In this document: positions 1 through 10,989 of the stretch, piece by piece
Position numbering within the stretch: position 1 is the first letter of the stretch
How the letters are laid out: every line of letters starts with the position of its first letter
Assembly: GCF_002865645.1 (NCBI RefSeq)
Contig: NW_020194555.1
Coordinates: 2,816,288-2,880,287 of the forward strand
Direction of reading: 5' to 3'
DNA: 64,000 nt
Source: Hyaloscypha bicolor E
Taxonomy: Eukaryota > Ascomycota > Leotiomycetes > Helotiales > Hyaloscyphaceae
The notes under the pieces: generated by a model
Database searches by the model: none
What the model saw: the letters and a program-made list of their open reading frames with translations, nothing else
What the model was told of the DNA's origin: nothing
Translations under genes and position numbers: made by a program

Positions 1-1088
1 CGATGTATTGGTCACTGAATGAGTGCGAAGCTTTGGGGACATTGAGGAGAGCAGGTGCTTGTGGCCTGTCCACCCCTCATTGAGCAGCGTTTGTTGAGTG
101 CAGAAACCAACGTTACTGGAGTTGCTAATCCAAAATATCAGCTCTGCCAAACATGCATATCGATGGTACAGCGGGAGGAGGAGGAGGAAACGGAGCGCTC
201 AGCGCAACGTGAAGCGTTCCAGCTGCAGAGGAGGTACGAAGTAAACAGAGGTTAGAGAGTGTCTGCCTGCACCTGGCTCTGTCCTCTCCTTTCCATACAA
301 TACAGGAATCCCGTACCATTTTGATGAGCGGCGATGGATGGATTGATGGTTCCATGGTCACGCCTCCGCCTGCGACTGCCCCGGACTGGCTGGCGTGCTC
401 CCCATGTCGAATAATCGGTCCGAGTCCTGGGCAGGGGATTCGGACAGGGGAGGCCTCCTAGCGCAAAGCGGGGAGAATTTAGTGTTTGGACGGGCGTGCT
501 GCAGGCGCTGTGGGCGCTGTGGGGCGTCTGCACGGGCCAGGAAAGAGCTTGGAGGAGCTGCGAAGAGCTGCGAAGAGCTGGGGTAGTGGAAGGGAGAGCA
601 TCGTGATTTGCGAATTTTGTAAGATGCACCCCAAAGGTGAGGTGAAAGGGGTGGACGAGACGGAGCGCTCAAGGGAACCATGCTGCGTCCCCATGGCACG
701 GCAGAACAATACAACACAACACAACACAACACAACCAAACGTGGGCCCATTCACCAGTGCGTCGAAACTGAACCGATCCGTCCTCACGAGACACGGCTGC
801 AGTGGCCCTGATTGGCACCCAAAATATTCACTTGAAATAATCTTGCCTTCCCGTGGGAGTACAAGTAGCCTCACCTGCCCGCGTGTTCTGAACGCGACTT
901 CGATCTGAACTTGAGCGTCCTCTCCCATGCACCTTCCCTTCCCACAAACAAACCCAACCTCGATCTGTTGGCCTCGACATCTCCTCGGCGTCGTCAACTA
1001 CTACAACACTACCACCTATATTCTTGCTTCCAAACATCCCTTCAAACATCCCTACTAGATACCCGTGCAATTGCACACGCTCTCCATA
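1..1088. other. upstream non-coding region of the sugar transporter
   Basis: No protein family is recognisable on either strand. Short open frames here are low-complexity and lack conserved motifs. A short ACAAC tandem run lies near 708-737. The last ~180 bases before the transporter ATG are rich in C, T and A, as is usual for a fungal promoter and 5' leader. An upstream gene beyond the window edge cannot be excluded. Confidence 0.6.
708..737. repeat. (ACAAC)n microsatellite
   Basis: About five to six copies of the pentamer ACAAC in tandem lie in the region upstream of the sugar transporter. No function is implied. Confidence 0.8.
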
Positions 1089-2832
1089 ATGGCAGGCCAT
1101 AATCTTGTCGCAACCTCTGACGTGAACCGGATTGAGGCCCCGGTGACGGTCAAGGCGTACCTCATGTGCGCCTTTGCCTCGTTTGGTGGTATCTTCTTTG
1201 GCTACGACTCTGGATATATTTCCGGAGTCATGGGCATGGAGTACTTCATCCACCTCTACCAAGGCCTTCCGTACCTCCCTCCCAACCCTACCGACGCACA
1301 AAAGAACGCTTTCACCCTCCCGGATTGGAAGAAGTCCCTCATTACGTCGATTCTCTCTGCTGGTACATTCTTCGGTGCCATCATCGCTGGCGATCTCGCT
1401 GACTGGTTCGGTCGACGAACCACCATCATTGCGGGGTGCTTCATCTTCATCGTCGGTGTCATCCTCCAAACCGCCTCCTCTAGTCTTGGTCTCTTGGTTG
1501 CTGGTCGTCTGATTGCAGGTTTTGGTGTCGGATTCGTCTCCGCCATCATTATTCTGTACATGTCTGAGATCGCACCAAAGAAGGTTCGTGGGGCTCTTGT
1601 GTCCGGATACCAATTTTGCATCACCCTCGGCATTTTACTGGCTTCTTGCGTCGATTATGGCACCCAAAACCGCCGCAATACTGGCTCTTATCGCATTCCC
1701 ATTGCTATCCAAATGCTCTGGGCCTTGATCCTTGGTATTGGTCTCTTCCTTCTTCCCGAGTCCCCTCGTTACTTCGTCAGGAAGGGCAATCTCGAGAAGG
1801 CTACCCATGTTTTGACCCGTCTTCGTGGTGAACCTGAAGGCTCCGAATATATCCAGCAAGAACTTGCCGAAATCGTCGCCAACCACGAGTATGAAATGTC
1901 TGTTATTCCACAAGGCGGCTATTTCAAGACTTGGGCCAGTTGCTTTACCGGTGGTTTGCGGAATCCATCTTCCAACTTGCGCCGAACTATCTTGGGTACA
2001 TCTCTCCAGATGATGCAGCAATGGACCGGGATCAATTTCATCTTCTATTTCGGCACCACTTTCTTCCAGGAGCTGAAGACCATCCAGAACCCTTTCTTGA
2101 TCAGTCTGGTAACGACCCTCGTCAATGTCTGCTCGACTCCGATCTCCTTCTACATCATTGAGAAGTATGGCCGTCGTTCGATCCTGATTTGGGGTGCTTT
2201 GGGTATGGTGATCTGCGAGTTCATCGTCGGCATTGTCGGTGTTACCAAAGGCCGTATCTCTGAGAATGACCCAGCCGCCGTCCGAGCCCAGATCGCCTTC
2301 ATCTGTTTCTACATCTTCTTCTTCGCTACCACTTGGGGTCCTGGTGAGTCATTCCGTTGATGAGTGCTCTCTGCTACTGATCCCTTTCTAACCTCTCTCT
2401 CTCACAGGTGCCTGGGTCGTCATCGGAGAAATTTTCCCGCTTCCCATCCGTTCCCGTGGTGTTGCGCTCTCCACTGCTAGCAATTGGTTCTGGAACTGCA
2501 TTATCGCTGTCATCACCCCATACATGGTCGGCACCGAGCCGAAGGATGCCAACCTGGGATCACGCGTATTCTTTGTCTGGGGATCTCTCTGTGCTCTGTG
2601 CTTCCTCTACGCATACATCCTCATTCCTGAGACCAAGGGCCTGTCCCTTGAGCAGGTTGATCGTATGCTCGAAGAGACCACTCCTCGCACCTCCGCCAAG
2701 TGGGTCCCACACAGCACATTCGCTGCCGATATGGGTATGACAGACAAGGGTGCACTTGCTCCGGACGTTGTTGAGAAGGTTGTCCATCCTACAGCCGAGG
2801 CAACTGGACACACTGAGACAAGCCCTGCCTAA
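1089..2832 (+). CDS. MFS hexose transporter (sugar porter family), two exons
   Basis: Plasma-membrane sugar:proton symporter of the sugar porter family, 559 residues. Exons are 1089-2343 and 2408-2832; the 64-bp intron 2344-2407 has GTGAGT and ACAG ends and splits the codon joining GP to GAW. Family signatures appear in order: GYDSGYISG near the first helix, DWFGRRTT after helix 2, PESPRYF before the central loop, QQWTGINFIFYFG in helix 7, EKYGRRS, and PETKGLSLEQVDRM after helix 12. About 12 membrane segments fit the normal family length. I took the ATG at 1089 because the in-frame codons before it start only with GTG and have no family similarity. It resembles fungal HXT/Mst hexose carriers; the sugar specificity cannot be read from sequence. 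Confidence 0.93.
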
Positions 2833-3878
2833 ATCCTCGACTTGGATTCTGCAGTCGGAAGTCTAGCCGTACATTTGTAATTTCTTTCTGATTTCCCCAC
2901 TGGAGCTGAGGATGGAGATAATGTGGATGGAATAGCTTGCTCGCATGGCAGCCCAGGGGGACTGAATACGTGCGCTGGAACGATGCGTCGCTGATAGCGG
3001 AGGGTGATACCATGATGAGAATGCGCATAGGAGACTGAGATAGCTTAGTTCAATGGCACCACTGTTCTTTAAATTCTTTGGCGCCTCTCGACTTGAGTTG
3101 GTTTCTGTTCTTGCTTTCATTGCACTTGCAACACTGAGGTGTTATGAGGAGCAAGAACAGAAGAGTGACGCGGAAGTTTCAAAATCATTCAATGCTAAAC
3201 CATCCCTTTTCCGTGCAAGCGCCGGCATCCCTGCATCCGGTAGTCACGTGCAAGCCACCTTTTTCCCCCACATGGGCAGTTAAATTCTGTTGAATTTCGT
3301 GTTTATCTGAAGATTTTCTATTTATTTTAATGTGAAAGGGTATAAACCTCCACGCATTCCTCCGAGGTGTCCTTGTTATATCTCATTCTTGCCGAGATAT
3401 CCGTCGGAAAATATACTTTTCAGGTTAGGCTTGAGCTGACATACGGAGTTCGCGGCCATAAGTCTTGCAACTGGCAGGGATGAGTGCCAAGCTTCTGGAC
3501 GCCACATGCAGGCGGCCTAGCAACGAACATTACGGGCTCGATAGCCCGTAGTAATAGTAGGTTTAGCGATGCTTATAGGGCCTATGCGCTATATTTTGGC
3601 CCCGGAACGCCTGCAAGGCCCTGTAGTTACAGCGCTTCCTGGTTGCCGTGCAACGGCCCGCCACTCAAGCGAGAAGTGACGCCGACCCTGGTAGCTGCAA
3701 GACTGACGGCCGCGACCTCCGTACAGGTTTCATGCATAATAAGCCGCAACTTCTGCCCAGCTCAGCTCAACTCTACGATAGAAGATCCCCATCTCACTTG
3801 CCCCTGCCATCATTCAATTGATCACTTCCCTAAACTTCCCAATTCCCCAAAGTTCGAAGTCTTTTTTCTCTCTCAACC
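2833..3878. other. intergenic region with a small perfect hairpin
   Basis: About 1 kb between the transporter stop and the metacaspase start. No family-like coding sequence was found, although open frames exist. A perfect 8-bp stem with a 4-base loop, TACGGGCT-cgat-AGCCCGTA, lies at 3531-3550. It sits in a short stretch rich in small palindromes and may be a mobile-element remnant. The last 150 bases are C/T rich and probably form the metacaspase promoter and leader. Confidence 0.5.
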
Positions 3879-4915
3879 ATGTCACGAAAGAAGTCTCTCC
3901 TCATCGGCATTAACTACACCGGAAGCCAGAATGAACTCAGGGGCTGTCATCAAGACGTCGAGAATGTCGCCGAATTCCTGAGTTATAGAGGCTATTCCGA
4001 CGATCCGCGTGCCCAAGTCATTCTTCGAGACGATGCTCGAGGGCAATACTACCCAAACGGTCACAACATTCTCGTACTTCCCCCGTCCCCCATTCTCACT
4101 CCAACCTCAAACTAATGATTCCTAGGCCGCAATTGATTGGCTAGTCTGTGAACCAGGAACCTGTAACTTCTTCCACTATTCCGGACACGGCGGTCAAGTG
4201 CGAGATCCCACCGGGAATCATCCATCCGGAATCCTCGATACAATTTGTCCCGTGGACTTCCAGGAAAATGGTCAAATCAACAGCGATATTCTACACGAGC
4301 ATTTGGTCTCTCGGCTTCCACCAAACAGTACCCTCTTCGTGATCCTCGACTGCTGCCACTCTGGTTCGGCCCTCGAACTTCCCTTTGTCTACCGGTCGGA
4401 TGATGAAGGGAACGTGAATCTCATGGACAACTTGAAAGAAGGGATGCACCTATTCGGTGAAGCTAACGATCTGTTCCGAGGTGGATTTTCCTTCCAAAAG
4501 CTTGGAGAAGCGGAAGATTTGTACGCGGGTGCCACCAACTTTTTCCGGTCTTTCAAACATATGGGGGAATCTCAACCACCTGGACTTGGGGAGGATAGCA
4601 ACTATGCTGAGTATGAGAGGGAGCATAAGATGGTCTCTATGTTCTCTGGTTGCCGTGATGACCAAACGAGCGCGGATGCTAATATTGGGGGTATGAGTGA
4701 GGGCGCTATGTCCTGGGCGTTCCTGGAGACAATGAAGCGGATTCCGAATCCGACTTATCTGCAGGTAAGTCTTTCTCCCGTTTTGGAGACTCCCTATTAA
4801 GTTTGTGCAGGCTTTGACCGATACGAGGTATTGCTTGAAGCAATCCAATTACACTCAGGTTCCGCAGCTGTCTATTGGATTGCAGATGGACTTAGAACGA
4901 CCGCTTGTATTGTGA
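3879..4915 (+). CDS. type I metacaspase lacking a prodomain, three exons
   Basis: Arg/Lys-specific cysteine protease of clan CD linked to stress responses and protein quality control, 312 residues. Exons are 3879-4073, 4126-4764 and 4811-4915, with GTACTT..CCTAG and GTAAGT..TGCAG introns of 52 and 46 bp. The catalytic His is in FHYSGHGGQ and the Cys in LDCCHSGSA, where the second Cys aligns with the nucleophile. The PVDF strand and the C-terminal YTQVPQLS and RPLVL signatures are present. The protein starts directly at the p20 domain (MSRKKSLLIGINYTGS), so the Pro/Gln/Asn-rich prodomain of many fungal type I enzymes is absent. An unannotated upstream exon could still supply one. Confidence 0.92.
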
Positions 4916-5990
4916 GTGTGCTTGGCAAGAAGAGTAACAAATCATGATGCATGGGTAATTTATATGAGCGCACCAACAAGAAAAGTCTAGCAATTTCAAA
5001 AATTTGTTATTCAGAGGCAGTCAGAATAGATTTCGTTACTTTCCACGACCCTCATCTCAAATATTGCTGATTCCAGTCAGTTCCGGGAAGGCAACTTACC
5101 CAACCTCGCGGTGGACATAAAAGATACACAAATTTTAAGGTTGGACAGTGATTTGGACTTTGAGAGGAGGGGACGTGAATATTCGACAGCTTTCGAGATT
5201 TTCAAAATGTTGTGCAATGTAGGAGAGCTCCTAAGAACATTAGGAAGGGGAGTGGCGAAATTGTCCCACTACACTTGGTACATTTAGTCACCCTTATTAT
5301 GTCCACCGCGAGCCAGCTCTTTGTTGGTCCAATGAACATGGCTGAAGGAATGGCAAGCGCCAGGTATCTCGAAATGATACTTTTTTTATTGTCGTCTCAA
5401 TTTTATTGACATTCTATGCATCCTACCCCAGCTGCCTGCTTCTCTTCAATATTTATGTGCTACTCTTGGGCCAAAAATATGTCGAGCGTCCTTGAAGTCC
5501 ACCCATCCAAGCAATCAGGACTAAGAGTGAAGATGTCGGAGCTGATTCGACGGATGGTAGAGATGGGATGATGGCCTAAACTGTAGAGAATGGAGTTCGA
5601 CGATTGGAAGGTGAAGTGGTGGTTTGATGGACTGTTTATTGACCAGAGTCTCGGGAGGTGATCGCCATTGTTTTAACCTAAAAACTTTCTTTAGAAACAA
5701 GCTTCGATCAGAAAGACCATCCATACAACCACGTATTGATTCTTTCATCCGAAATAATGCTGTTCGTTAAGATCAAAAGCATTATGACCTTGGTCCCTAG
5801 ACCAAGTCCCCGATCCAGACCCCAATAGTTGGTCCGCTAGTACCTCCTGCCCAGTTTGGAGTTCCAAAGGGAGCCGTTCCCATTTGCAAACGCAAAATTA
5901 TCAATCAACCCCATCGATTGATTGTGAGCTATCGGCTGCCTTGGTCCGGACGCATCGATGTCAAAAGGGCCGTCTTCACTCATTTGCTGT
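4916..5990. other. intergenic region, nothing recognised
   Basis: Between the metacaspase stop and the transcription-factor remnant. It is A/T-leaning with only short open frames and no motif I can assign. Confidence 0.5.
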
Positions 5991-5994
5991 CTGG

Positions 5995-6830
5995 CTACCT
6001 CTCCCAGCCAGAGGCTCGCTTGTTGATCACTTGTTCATAAAACATGAGTCCCTGCTTAGCCTCACTGCTTCTCCTTCCCAGATTTCTCATCATTGGTAGA
6101 CCTTTTCGTAGGCCTTTCAACCCAGCTGCAGCAATTTTATCATCCTTTCCATTTGCCTCCCGTGCATGCTGTCCCATAGCGAGACCAGATTCACGGATAG
6201 CCAAATTCCACAACGAACCTAGCATATCTAGCTCGTCCTAGCCTTTGCAGATTGGTGAGATGCTTACGGTTGCCGAGTGCTGGCAGCAAGGGATTGGCCT
6301 GGGGGGCAGGGAGGTCGCAAGTCGGAAATGGAGGGCGTGATAGGCTATGTGGAGAACACCGTTCCATATCGTAAACCGAGTGCCATCTTTCGGCGCTTGA
6401 ATTATCGAAGAGAGTTCCTTTGTACCAGTCCTCAAGCTCTGCAGTGCTGGCTTCGATACCGTCATTATATTTGAGGTAATTGCTGGGGAAGGTTGTCGTA
6501 GATCTAACCATTCTGAAACGACCAGACATAATCGGCGGAGATCGATGAATAGTTGAACGTTTTGAGGGGAAGAAAGATTCCCGGGCTCATCTGGCTGGAA
6601 GTCCGATTCCGTGAGAGGAGCGACGTCGCAATCACCCAAATGGCTGGTGTGGTGCTTATTAGCAGAGTTATTGCAGGCAAACTTGGATAGATAAGAAACA
6701 AGAGACAGAGGTGACCGCTTATCAGAGTATTGCCGTGATATGGGGCTGGCCCATTTCAACATATCTGTCCGCCTAGCGCTCCACATGAGAGAAGCATGGA
6801 AACCCCTATACCCAGCTCGCTTGAACTCAG
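5995..6830 (-). pseudogene. remnant of a Zn2Cys6-type fungal transcription factor (middle homology region)
   Basis: Read on the minus strand, 6636-6585 gives GDCDVAPLTESDFQPDE, the hallmark of the fungal-specific transcription factor domain that follows a Zn2Cys6 DNA-binding domain. Downstream, LEDWYKGTL near 6436-6410 is in one frame and FTIWNGVLHIAYHALHF near 6375-6325 in another, so a frameshift lies between them. A TAG stop at 6240-6238 then interrupts the frame before a helix-rich tail (about 6225-5995). No Zn2Cys6 cysteine cluster is visible upstream. I infer a decayed, truncated regulator. A heavily spliced live gene is less likely because the breaks lack convincing splice signals. Confidence 0.55.
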
Positions 6831-7258
6831 TTCACCCTTATTCCAACTGAGGCTTACCCCTATTTTTGCTCATCTCAAATAACTTTTAAGCAGCTGCTAA
6901 GAGGCCAGTCAAAATAAAACAGCGTTGCCATGCTCAAAAAATGACAAGGGAGAAGCAAAAACAATATTCTCCTTTGAGGAGAATCCAAAAGTACAAATGC
7001 TATGCGCAAGATGCACATATTTGTTCCGGGAATGGCTAGACGCTTGATGTGTCGAGCGAAGCTTTTTCTAAAGCTATATGTTTATAGCCTCGAGTTGAAG
7101 AACTCGTAAATGGTAAGCAAGTACTCATTCTCCTTACACAGCGACCCCCTATGCAACCATGCTTCTGACCCCCTTAAAATCACAAGCAAATGCTCCAATA
7201 TCTCCTTAACACCGGTTTCCAATGCAAAGTGTGCCACGTCAATCAATCATTCATTAGT
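6831..7258. other. short intergenic region
   Basis: About 430 bp between the transcription-factor remnant and the 3' end of rad4. It probably contains the rad4 3' UTR. No genes or repeats were noticed. Confidence 0.5.
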
Positions 7259-10200
7259 TCATTCATCATCGCTGTGCTCAAAGTAATGACTCCTCAAAGC
7301 TGTCCCGCTCTTCTTCGCAGCGCTTCTTCTGGGGGTCTTGCGTGGGGTGTCGCTGGTCTTCGCAGGCATCGCGACTCTCCTGCCAGCTCCTCGTTTTGTG
7401 CCTCTCTTTGGAGGTTCTTCGACTTCGGAAGAAGAGTCACCGATCTCATTTTCAGACAGAGAGGACTCATCGCCGCCTTCTGTCGAGTCTTGGACCGCTG
7501 CTTTTCGCTTTCCTGCACTCTTCGAAGCTGGGGTCTTTTGTTTTGCAAGAGCTCGCTTCGCTGGTGGTTTGGCCTTGGTTGCAGCTGCCTTGTTGGTAGA
7601 TCCAGCAGGTCGGCCGCGTTTCTTCGGTGCTGGAGCATATGCGCCTTCACCTGAGTCCACATTTTGCATCTCAACGTCCTCCTCGGATGCTTGACCTTTG
7701 CCAGACTTCGACAGGAGTGACTGTGGTGTTGCATACGCCTGGCCGATTGTAGGTCTCGTATACTCATCATCATGACCCTCGACAACGAACCCACCACCAC
7801 CCTCCTCATCGTCACCTTCATGAGCAACAGGGAAGAAACTCCGATGATGTTTCTCTTCCGGTTCCTCGACGTTGAAGCCGTCGGGCAGAAATCCACCAGC
7901 CATTTCCTCATCTCTCTTGTCCATTATTATTTTCTGGGCTTCAGCATCAGCATCGGCATCGGCATCGACCTCCTTGCCCCTTTTGTTGGTCCATGGATTC
8001 AGAACATCAACATTGTCATCATCGACATCGCCATACTCCTCTCTGACTCGGGCAATAATTCGCATACCCATCAAAAACTTCCGCCACGCGAATATCGCTG
8101 CCTTTCTTCGTTTTTCGTCCTCCTTTCTCACTCTCTCTGCTTCATCCTTTTGCCATTCATCCATGACGGCCTCATAATTTTCTTCTGCAACCACGACTCC
8201 ACTGATAATGGGCACTGCCATGCGGTGACCGAACTCAAACCCGGTAACTGCCTCCGCATAATCAATTTCCAGACGCTTGCATATCTTCATGGTTCCGCGC
8301 ATAGGAATATGAACAGCACCTTCGGGAAGCATGCTATCAACGTAAAGATCGATATTGCCGAAAGAGTTCTTGGGTATAATTCCATTCTCAATAGGAGGGG
8401 GAATGATCCAATCAGTTTGCTCCATACTGTATAGTCCTTGAAGCATCTTCTCGCCGCTGGCATTCTCTGCCTCCGCAAGTTCACGCTTGCGATTTGTAGT
8501 GGCTGCTCGATAGGGAACGCGCTTCAGGGGCTCTTCACCAGGCTTGGGAGCTCGACCTTCCTTGTGCCATGTCTCCATGCTTTTGCAATTCACGACATCT
8601 CTGCGAAGAAAAACCTTCTCCTCAGTCGCATCCTCACCCTTCCCTTTGACCGTGAACGTCTTGACATGTTTCGCGCTTCGGACCAGAGCCTCTTCTCTTC
8701 TCAGATGACGCTCGAGTACAAACTCCTCGGACGACTTGTAGGACTGGAGTGTTTCTTTGCCCTCCTCAACCACTTTCTTTTCAGCCTTCTTACGCTTCAG
8801 GTCGGTCGCATCTTCATGATCATCGATCTCTGTTCGTGGGCACTTTCTCGTACCTCGAACGTATCCACTTATGACTGTTTTGAACCAGTCCTTCTCTTCA
8901 TACCTTGCAACCTTACCTTTTCTATTATATACTGGAACCTTCTCGATTGGAAATCGAAACCGCTTTGTCCTTCCGGGCCACTGATGTTGTTTGAGATATC
9001 GCGTCGTCACATCCTTTGCCGTACCATCAGGGGAGTGTCCTACGATATAGGCAGTCACTTGTTTCGCCTTTTCGGATTTCGTGCCTCGAGTCTCAAATCT
9101 CGCAAGGTTTGCTTGATTATCCCCTATGACAACGAGAACGACAGGGTCGACTGGCGTGTAAGTATTTGTAATCGGAGATAGAACCTCTGTCCAGTAATGG
9201 GGAAACGGTAAGTCCTTGTCATATGGTAATGAAGGTAGGATACGTTTCTTCGGAAGTGTAACATCTATGACAGAGTCGTCGCTTTCAACAGCATCTTCCT
9301 CAGAATCTGAAAAGTTTATCGGAGCATCTTTGAGTCCACTCCCTCGGGAATGGCGACTACCAGGCTTCCTCCCGTGGTTGGTGTTAGACTTCGCAGCCTT
9401 TCCCTTCTTCGATGTCCCCTTTCCTTTGCCTTTTGGAGCTGGCTTTGGTGCGGCCTCGTCACTACCAGAATCGTCCTCGTCAGAAAAAATAGGATCAAGT
9501 CTTGCTGGCGACTTAGTCTTCCCCAACTTTCGAGGATTTTCCTCGAAAGCCTCTTCAGTCTGGCTCCATCCGAAACCCACTGGTTGTAGGTTGGCGACTA
9601 ATCTTGCTTCCATGCCCACCCCTCGTAACAAGGCAGTGAAGAGTTGTGCAGATACATCTCGACTGCCTTCCATAGCCTTTGCATGATCCCTAAACTCTCC
9701 AATATCCCGTATTCTTTCGCCGTGCCGCTCAGGATCGTGCTCGTCTTCCCGAAAGCTTTTCGACTCCTCATCGAGTGTTTGCAGAGACATATATCCGAGC
9801 TTGCGTAGTCCAGGAGAAGTAATCTTGAATCGGGCTTTCCAGTAGCTCACCAGCAATTTCATCAATCCGAATAGCCGCCGGTCGCCGCCTTTCATGTCTA
9901 CTTCATCATCCTTGACGATGGCAGCAGGCTGATCCCATTCTCTTCCTCTATGTGCATCTGCACTCTTCCCCTTTGGATCCTTTGCCTTGCCTTTTCCTTT
10001 CCCCTTAATAACTTCGTCCTTCTTTCTCATAAGCCCGTTATTCCTTCTCCATCTCTCAACCTGTTCCTCAATGGCCGGGGGTAGCTGCCTCAACAGTATC
10101 TCCTGCAACTCCTTGTCGCAGCACCACGAATTGCGAATCGCATTATGGAACATCAACAGTTGCACGTGGACTTGATGTGTAGATATTCGTATTTGCCTCT

Positions 10201-10657
10201 CGATTTTGCTTGGTCCCTTCTTCGTCCCAAACGGATTCGTGATCGAGACTCGAGTGTCTCTCGTCAAGGTCAATTCGAGATCACCTGAAGGCAAGCCAGA
10301 CGGAGCTGGTACGGGATTTGTTTCCACATCCTCAAACTCTATATCCTCGTCCTCGTCATCTGAGCTATCGTCCATCTTCTGCCACTTCGCTTTTGGTGCA
10401 GCTTCGAATTCGTCTTCGGAGAGGGAGGACAGAGAACCGTCGTCATCATCGCTGGCAGCGAGCTTTTCTAGAAGAGCTTTGCTACGTCCTACTGAGCGTT
10501 TCGGACCAACTCCAGCATCGAGATCGTCGAACAGGGTAGCTTTCCTGGGAGTCGTAGTGATGGACTTGACCTTGCCTTTGCTTTTAGGAGCAGGCTGTGA
10601 AGGGCCGGCTGAGGGCGAGGGCGAGCGCAGTCGTTTGCGTGGGAGAAATGGGGGCAT
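7259..10657 (-). CDS. rad4: DNA repair protein Rad4 / XPC homologue
   Basis: Damage-recognition factor of global-genome nucleotide excision repair, acting in the nucleus with a Rad23 partner. It is a single uninterrupted 1132-residue frame. I chose the ATG at 10657 (MPPFLPRKRLRSPSP); in-frame sequence extends upstream but has no better Met. A basic/acidic low-complexity N-terminus is followed by the transglutaminase-like fold, with the ALLRGVGMEARLV core near residue 345. The beta-hairpin domains BHD1-3 span roughly residues 640-870, including EEFVLERHLRREEALV and GNIDLYVDSMLPEGAVHIP. The C-terminal ~200 residues are charged and carry an AT-hook-like KKRGRPAGS. The length is somewhat above yeast Rad4 because of the disordered ends. 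Confidence 0.93.
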   Translation of the reverse strand: MPPFLPRKRLRSPSPSAGPSQPAPKSKGKVKSITTTPRKATLFDDLDAGVGPKRSVGRSKALLEKLAASDDDDGSLSSLSEDEFEAAPKAKWQKMDDSSDDEDEDIEFEDVETNPVPAPSGLPSGDLELTLTRDTRVSITNPFGTKKGPSKIERQIRISTHQVHVQLLMFHNAIRNSWCCDKELQEILLRQLPPAIEEQVERWRRNNGLMRKKDEVIKGKGKGKAKDPKGKSADAHRGREWDQPAAIVKDDEVDMKGGDRRLFGLMKLLVSYWKARFKITSPGLRKLGYMSLQTLDEESKSFREDEHDPERHGERIRDIGEFRDHAKAMEGSRDVSAQLFTALLRGVGMEARLVANLQPVGFGWSQTEEAFEENPRKLGKTKSPARLDPIFSDEDDSGSDEAAPKPAPKGKGKGTSKKGKAAKSNTNHGRKPGSRHSRGSGLKDAPINFSDSEEDAVESDDSVIDVTLPKKRILPSLPYDKDLPFPHYWTEVLSPITNTYTPVDPVVLVVIGDNQANLARFETRGTKSEKAKQVTAYIVGHSPDGTAKDVTTRYLKQHQWPGRTKRFRFPIEKVPVYNRKGKVARYEEKDWFKTVISGYVRGTRKCPRTEIDDHEDATDLKRKKAEKKVVEEGKETLQSYKSSEEFVLERHLRREEALVRSAKHVKTFTVKGKGEDATEEKVFLRRDVVNCKSMETWHKEGRAPKPGEEPLKRVPYRAATTNRKRELAEAENASGEKMLQGLYSMEQTDWIIPPPIENGIIPKNSFGNIDLYVDSMLPEGAVHIPMRGTMKICKRLEIDYAEAVTGFEFGHRMAVPIISGVVVAEENYEAVMDEWQKDEAERVRKEDEKRRKAAIFAWRKFLMGMRIIARVREEYGDVDDDNVDVLNPWTNKRGKEVDADADADAEAQKIIMDKRDEEMAGGFLPDGFNVEEPEEKHHRSFFPVAHEGDDEEGGGGFVVEGHDDEYTRPTIGQAYATPQSLLSKSGKGQASEEDVEMQNVDSGEGAYAPAPKKRGRPAGSTNKAAATKAKPPAKRALAKQKTPASKSAGKRKAAVQDSTEGGDESSLSENEIGDSSSEVEEPPKRGTKRGAGRRVAMPAKTSDTPRKTPRRSAAKKSGTALRSHYFEHSDDE

Positions 10658-10989
10658 CGCGACGCATGCCCTCAAAGTATATTTGGTGAAGGGAGTTGTA
10701 TAGGACGAACTTGTTGAAAATCGGACGCGTGGATGGGCAAAATTCCACAGCCTCGGTGATGAAGTCACGACTCACTACAGTAGCTTCAGGCACCGACAGG
10801 GGTAGGCGAGGGCCCTCCATTGAGGGGAGCACTGCGCGGAAAAGGGGGTTGATCGGTATGTTGCTTGAACATTGTTCTTGCAATTAACCTTCTATTCTAT
10901 TGAAGAGCTGTTCTGGTCTTCTTTGATTCTTCATTATATCCCAACGCCATGCGATGCAGCCAGAATTCACTCTCCCTATCTCCTATTCA
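10658..10989. other. short spacer between rad4 and the HAD phosphatase gene
   Basis: About 330 bp separating two minus-strand genes. It should hold the rad4 promoter and the 3' UTR of the upstream phosphatase gene. No other feature was seen. Confidence 0.5.

Noticed and set aside
828..1613. 261-codon minus-strand open frame over the start of the sugar transporter
   Set aside because: It is antisense to a strongly conserved transporter exon and has no family motif; an expected shadow of codon-biased coding sequence.
3484..3981. 165-codon plus-strand open frame overlapping the metacaspase start
   Set aside because: Out of frame with the metacaspase, low complexity, no motif. The metacaspase frame explains the conserved sequence.
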